A stretch of 18,723 nt of DNA from an uncultured Collinsella sp. GTDB lineage: Bacteria > Actinomycetota > Coriobacteriia > Coriobacteriales > Coriobacteriaceae. Positions 14,855 through 18,723 of the stretch are shown piece by piece. The position numbers and the translations under genes are program-made. Numbering within the stretch: position 1 is the stretch's first letter; the number at the start of each line of letters is the position of its first letter. The stretch covers positions 1 through 18,723 of the forward strand of contig CAAELZ010000056.1 of the NCBI GenBank assembly GCA_900756945.1, given 5' to 3'. The notes below the pieces were generated by a model. The model had not been told where the DNA came from and ran no database searches. It worked only from the letters and a program-made list of their open reading frames with translations.

Positions 14855-15154
14855 CTAGTCCTCATCGAGGAATGACATAAGCTCATCAGCGTTGTTGAAT
14901 GACGGACTATCGTCCAGCAAAATCCCCAACTCATGAGCCTCGGCAATCACCATGGAACGCCTCGTTGCCTCATTGGGAACTTCGGATCGACCAACAATCT
15001 CAAAAGGAATCTTTCGCTGATTTACAAGCTGACGAACAGCAAGGTTGAGATACGAATTGAGACTCAGGCCAACCGAATCCAAGAACTCAGTCGCCTGTTC
15101 CTTGAGCCCCTCTTCGATGCGAACCGTCGTAGGCTTAACTGTTGCTGCAGGCAT
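14855..15154 (-). CDS. RelB/DinJ-family antitoxin
   Basis: This 99-residue protein should neutralise the adjacent YafQ-like toxin and repress their shared promoter. The N-terminal part (TTVRIEEGLKEQATEFLDSVGLSLNSYLNLAVRQLV, written here in description only as the ribbon-helix-helix region about residues 9-44) is typical of RelB/DinJ, followed by KIPFEI, and the acidic C-terminus (PSFNNADELMSFLDED) is the likely toxin-binding tail. The ATG at 15154 is preceded by GAGGAGGT with ideal spacing; an open frame upstream to 15247 runs through the operator and is not coding. The C-terminal acidic segment is expected to be disordered until it wraps the toxin. Confidence 0.87.
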   Translation of the reverse strand: MPAATVKPTTVRIEEGLKEQATEFLDSVGLSLNSYLNLAVRQLVNQRKIPFEIVGRSEVPNEATRRSMVIAEAHELGILLDDSPSFNNADELMSFLDED

Positions 15155-15185
15155 TTGCGACCTCCTCGCTCTCGTCTTTTGCATC

Positions 15186-15244
15186 AGTATACCCAATATG
15201 CATGGCAATGTGATGTTAGATAGCATCAGATTGCCATGCATATT
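15186..15244 (-). promoter_or_regulatory. Promoter and operator of the toxin-antitoxin pair
   Basis: A 21-bp inverted repeat with one mismatch (15195-15215 and 15224-15244, both containing ATATGCATGGCAAT or its complement) surrounds an 8-bp centre. Directly next to it, TATACT on the minus strand (15186-15191) is a good -10 box about 32 bp upstream of the antitoxin start. The repeat would cover the -35 region, as expected for autorepression by antitoxin or antitoxin-toxin complexes. It could also fold as a hairpin at the end of the LOG transcript. Confidence 0.65.
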
Positions 15245-15267
15245 CATGTCGCGTGGACACGAATGCT

Positions 15268-16026
15268 CTACATCAGTCCGCTCAGGGCGATGTCGACGGC
15301 CTCGTTGAGGTCGTCGGTGATGTGGACGAGGTCTGGATCGAGTGGGCTGATCATGCCGGCATCCATCACCGGACCGTTGAGCCAGTCGAACAGGCCCTGC
15401 CAGTACTCGGTGCCCACCAAAACGAGGGGCATGCGCTTAACCTTGTGCGTCTGCACCAGCGTAAGCACCTCGAACATCTCGTCGAGCGTACCAAAACCAC
15501 CGGGAAACACGATGGCGCCCGAGCTGTATTTGACGAACATGGTCTTGCGCACAAAGAAGTAACGGAAGTCCATGCCAAGGTTCACGTATTTGTTGAGCCC
15601 CTGCTCGTGCGGCAGCTCAATGCCCAAACCAACCGACTTGCCGTTGACACTCGCCGCTCCCCTGTTGGCCGCTTCCATGATGCCGGGGCCGCCACCGGTG
15701 ATGACCGCCACGCCGCGCTGGGCAATCTTGCGCCCGACGGTACGCGCCGCCTTGTAGAGCGGATCGGTCTTGGGCGTACGGGCACTGCCGAAGATGGTCA
15801 CTGCAGGACCAAGCTCGGCAAGCGCGCCAAAGCCATCGACAAACTCTGCCTGGATGCGCAGCACGCGCCAGGGGTCGGCGTGCAGCCAGTCGGTCGAGCC
15901 CTCGGGCGCCAGCAGGTTGGCGTAGGTGTTGTCCTTAGGAATCATGGGGCCGCGCATAACCACGGGGCCGCGTCGGTACGTCTCGTCGTAGGCCGGCTCG
16001 CCCTCGACGTTCTCATTCTTAATCAT
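15268..16026 (-). CDS. LOG family protein (nucleoside 5'-monophosphate phosphoribohydrolase-like)
   Basis: This 252-residue cytoplasmic protein belongs to the LOG/TIGR00730 family. Members hydrolyse nucleoside 5'-monophosphates, including cytokinin nucleotides in plants and their bacteria, to the base and ribose 5-phosphate. The Rossmann-fold core has GGGPGIMEAAN (111-121) and the signature PGGFGTLDE (175-183), with R160 and K161 before it. Residues 1-70 form an N-terminal extension beyond the shorter plant-type proteins, as in many bacterial long LOG proteins. The ATG at 16026 has AGGAG upstream. It follows tgt on the same strand but is separated from it by a strong terminator ending only four bases before its ribosome-binding site. 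The physiological substrate is unknown. Confidence 0.9.
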   Translation of the reverse strand: MIKNENVEGEPAYDETYRRGPVVMRGPMIPKDNTYANLLAPEGSTDWLHADPWRVLRIQAEFVDGFGALAELGPAVTIFGSARTPKTDPLYKAARTVGRKIAQRGVAVITGGGPGIMEAANRGAASVNGKSVGLGIELPHEQGLNKYVNLGMDFRYFFVRKTMFVKYSSGAIVFPGGFGTLDEMFEVLTLVQTHKVKRMPLVLVGTEYWQGLFDWLNGPVMDAGMISPLDPDLVHITDDLNEAVDIALSGLM

Positions 16027-16040
16027 GGGATACTCCTATC

Positions 16041-16088
16041 GAAAAAAGAAACGGGCGGGGTCGACGCCATGCGTCAAACACCCGCCCG
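16041..16088 (-). terminator. Terminator between tgt and the LOG gene
   Basis: CGGGCGGG (16052-16059) pairs with CCCGCCCG (16081-16088), and an inner GACGC/GCGTC stem (16063-16067 with 16071-16075) extends it. On the minus strand TTTCTTTTTTC follows. It is a strong intrinsic terminator 75 bp after the tgt stop. The LOG Shine-Dalgarno lies at 16033-16037, so no promoter fits between terminator and gene. Confidence 0.8.
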
Positions 16089-16160
16089 AACATCAACTAT
16101 TCGGTATGGTACCCATGATGTATCATGCGCTTGCAAGGCATCGGTCAGCGGTCGCGGCTC

Positions 16161-17300
<1,140 letters not shown>

Positions 17301-17337
17301 AAACTGGAACTCCTTGGTTGCGGTTCATACGCAAACC

Positions 17338-17343
17338 ATTATA
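17338..17343 (-). promoter_or_regulatory. -10 box of the tgt promoter
   Basis: A perfect TATAAT on the minus strand lies 38 bp upstream of the tgt start. The -35 region at 17 bp (CGGTGC) is not a good match, so the promoter may rely on the -10 box or an activator. Confidence 0.6.
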
Positions 17344-17400
17344 CGGGCAACCCGCAAGAAGCACCGACTCGACAGAAACTGGCGCGAGGAGGATACGGCA

Positions 17401-17546
17401 GGGACACGGCAAATGAGCGTGGATTTTTGGACGCTTACCGGATGAGCGTGGATAATCTCCCACTTTTGCCCAAAGCACAGCCCAAAAACGGGAGATTATC
17501 CACTTTCATTCTGCGGGCACTCATTTAAGTACGTCCCCGATGAGTG
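17401..17546. repeat. Nested palindromic repeat element
   Basis: A 14-bp perfect inverted repeat, GTGGATAATCTCCC (17448-17461) and its complement (17490-17503), is extended after a 2-bp mismatch by ATGA/TCAT. Outside it AAATGAG (17411-17417) pairs with CTCATTT (17520-17526) and GGGAC (17401-17405) with GTCCC (17533-17537). ATGAGCGTGGAT occurs twice in the left half (17413 and 17442). A further CACTCAT/ATGAGTG dyad closes the right end (17519-17546). The whole reads as one symmetrical, non-coding element. No transposase is present in it. Confidence 0.6.
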
Positions 17547-17769
17547 GAGCTATTTACCAGCCACGCCAACGCCGATGTTTTGGCAACGCCGATGCCCTGC
17601 TGTTCCCAGCAACGCAAACGCCGATGTTATGGCACCGACAGACACTATGACCCAATCCGAGGGCACTAAAAAGATAGGAGCCCCCGCTCGTGACCGCGGG
17701 TCGGGGCTGCGACAATGATGTTGAAGTGCCATAGGCGCAGCCGCGCCGCAACGAGGTTGGGAGGCTCCC
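17547..17769 (+). ncRNA. Candidate bridge-RNA region of the IS110 element
   Basis: IS110-group elements encode a structured bridge RNA in the non-coding left end, upstream of the transposase. This 223-bp stretch is in that position, is non-coding, and can fold: AGCCCC and GGGGCT (about 17680-17709) enclose a CCCGC/GCGGG stem. Two near-identical repeats (17562-17636) lie in its first part. I cannot identify target- or donor-binding loops, so the call rests on position and family knowledge. Confidence 0.35.
17562..17636 (+). repeat. Direct repeats in the IS110 left end
   Basis: AACGCCGATG occurs at 17568-17577, 17585-17594 and 17617-17626. The first and third copies extend to about 26 nt with a few differences (both continue TT, one variable base, TGGCA) and lie 49 bp apart. 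Their role is unknown; they could be part of the bridge-RNA stems or a sub-terminal duplication. Confidence 0.5.
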
Positions 17770-18723
17770 ATGCCAAAGTATTCTACCGCGTTCGGGATGG
17801 ACGTCCACCTGAGGTCGACCACCGTCTGCGCCCTCGACGCGGACACCGGCGAGGCCGTGACGAGGAGGTTCCCCGGCAACCCCTGGGGCGAGATCGCCGG
17901 GTGGATGGGTGGGTTCCCCGGGCCGTCGCTCGCGGCCTACGAGAGCGGCTACCCCGGCTTCGCCCCGCAGAGGGAGCTCGCCGGGCTCGGCGTCGAGTGT
18001 GTCGTCGCCGCGGTCTCGAAGATCCCCAGGTCGGCCGCCGACTCGGCCTCCAAGAACGACAGGAACGACGCCGCCAGGATGGCCAAGGCGATACTCGCCC
18101 ACGACATCTCCCCCGTATGGGTCCCCTCCCCCGAGGTCGAGGGCATCAGGGACCTCGCCGGCGCCTACGACGGGGCGACCGCGCGCCTGGCGACCGCCAA
18201 GCAGCGGCTGCTCGCCTTCCTCGCAAAGCGAGGGTTCGTCTACGGCGGCACCACGCCCGCCGGCAACCCGAGGAAGTACTGGACCTACGACTTCCTGAGG
18301 TGGCTCGACAAGGTCAGGCCGGAGGACGACGGCGGGGTTCGGACGCTCGCCGCCCTGAGGAGCGAGGTCGAGGCCGCGGCGGAGGCCCGGGCGGACCTGC
18401 TCTCCGAGTACAGGGCGGCCGTGGATGCCAGCCCGATCGCCGCGGAGGCGGCCGCCCTCCAGTCGATCAAGGGCTGCGCCTTCGCGCTGGCCGCAGCCTT
18501 CTCGGCCGAGGTCGGCGACTTCACGAGGTTCCGCTCCGGAAGGCAGGTCACGGCCTATTTCGGCCTCGCGCCGAGCCAGAGGTCGAGTGGCGACTCCGTG
18601 CGGCTCGGAGGCATCAGCGGCGCGGGCAACGCGCTCGTGAGGAAGCTGGCCGTTGAGGGTTCATGGTGCTACGCCGCGGCGCGGCACCAGCCGAAGCTCA
18701 TGCCGAGGGACACGGGCGTGCCC
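17770..18723 (+). CDS. IS110-family DEDD transposase (partial, 3' end off window)
   Basis: The frame is open from ATG 17770 to the last base, giving 318 residues without a stop. The N-terminal RuvC-like domain shows FGMDVH (D11), AAYESGYPG (E58) and SKNDRNDAARMA (D97 and D100), the DEDD set of IS110 transposases. A helical middle part (about 120-225) leads to the C-terminal Transposase_20 region with LQSIKGCAFALA, YFGLAPSQRSSGDS and GGISGAGNALVRK; S273 in the SSG motif is the likely catalytic serine. GGGAGG precedes the start by a few bases. These recombinases insert using a bridge RNA from the element's own non-coding end. About 60-100 residues probably remain beyond the edge, so whether the copy is intact cannot be told. 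Confidence 0.92.
   Translation, partial: MPKYSTAFGMDVHLRSTTVCALDADTGEAVTRRFPGNPWGEIAGWMGGFPGPSLAAYESGYPGFAPQRELAGLGVECVVAAVSKIPRSAADSASKNDRNDAARMAKAILAHDISPVWVPSPEVEGIRDLAGAYDGATARLATAKQRLLAFLAKRGFVYGGTTPAGNPRKYWTYDFLRWLDKVRPEDDGGVRTLAALRSEVEAAAEARADLLSEYRAAVDASPIAAEAAALQSIKGCAFALAAAFSAEVGDFTRFRSGRQVTAYFGLAPSQRSSGDSVRLGGISGAGNALVRKLAVEGSWCYAAARHQPKLMPRDTGVP

Larger units (their letters stand above)
17547..18723 (+). mobile_element. IS110-family insertion sequence, left part
   Basis: The non-coding left end and the 5' portion of the transposase gene of an IS110-family element lie here; the rest is beyond the right edge. IS110 elements have no conventional terminal inverted repeats, so the left boundary cannot be fixed by eye; I place it loosely at the end of the palindromic repeat. 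The coding part has strikingly high G+C with many AGG arginine and CTC leucine codons, unlike the upstream genes. Confidence 0.65.

Noticed and set aside
15155..15247. 31-residue N-terminal extension of the antitoxin
   Set aside because: It is translated from the operator dyad and the -10 box; the ATG at 15154 has an ideal ribosome-binding site and begins the ribbon-helix-helix.
17562..17636. CRISPR array
   Set aside because: There are only three copies of a 10-bp core with unequal spacing (17 and 32 bp) and no cas genes nearby.
17715..18656. 313-codon plus-strand open frame over the transposase
   Set aside because: It is in another frame from the transposase; the frame from 17770 gives the DEDD and Transposase_20 motifs, and this one gives an Arg-rich translation without domains.

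Overview
The window is high-G+C bacterial chromosome. The gene content and the style of its intergenic repeats suggest a gut actinobacterium of the class Coriobacteriia, most likely Collinsella or a close relative. This is an inference from protein style and recurrent intergenic motifs; no 16S or marker gene is present. Most of the window is ordinary core genome with short operons, clear Shine-Dalgarno sites and hairpin terminators. Two stretches are accessory: 10.9-15.2 kb and 17.4 kb to the right edge.

Layout from left to right. (1) 159-548, minus: a DtxR/MntR-type metal-dependent repressor with a candidate operator upstream. (2) 761-3397, minus: an operon of a Uup-like ABC-F ATPase followed by a Cof-type HAD phosphatase. 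(3) 3603-7265, minus: a complete phosphate ABC transporter in the order pstS-pstC-pstA-pstB, with a Tat-type lipoprotein signal on PstS, overlapping genes, and a terminator directly after pstB; no phoU and no PhoR/PhoB pair lies in the window. (4) 7585-9744, minus: a phosphoglycolate-phosphatase-like HAD enzyme followed by an M20 (PepV-like) dipeptidase. (5) 9895-10755, plus: a DegV-family fatty-acid-binding protein transcribed divergently from the HAD gene.

(6) 10756-15244, the accessory part: about 700 bp of non-coding DNA with a terminator, a 228-bp element with 35-bp inverted ends (MITE-like), and one copy of a diverged direct repeat. Then comes a 1003-residue protein joining a TOTE-type archaeo-eukaryotic primase domain, a superfamily 2 helicase and a degenerate phospholipase-D-like domain; a second copy of the repeat begins at its stop codon. 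A RelB/DinJ-YafQ type toxin-antitoxin pair with a 50-bp inverted-repeat operator follows. Lower G+C in the primase-helicase gene and the defence/addiction gene content suggest a small acquired island. (7) 15268-17300, minus: a LOG-family nucleoside-monophosphate phosphoribohydrolase-like gene and tgt (queuosine tRNA modification), separated by a terminator that sits only a few bases before the LOG ribosome-binding site. (8) 17301-18723: a nested palindromic repeat, then the left part of an IS110-family element whose DEDD transposase runs off the right edge; its non-coding left end is where a bridge RNA would be expected.

The least conventional signals are: the single-gene TOTE primase-helicase with its flanking repeats; a set of intergenic stem-loops whose stems differ but whose loops share a GGGAC-type core; the MITE-like palindrome; and the possible bridge-RNA region of the IS110 element beside another palindromic repeat.
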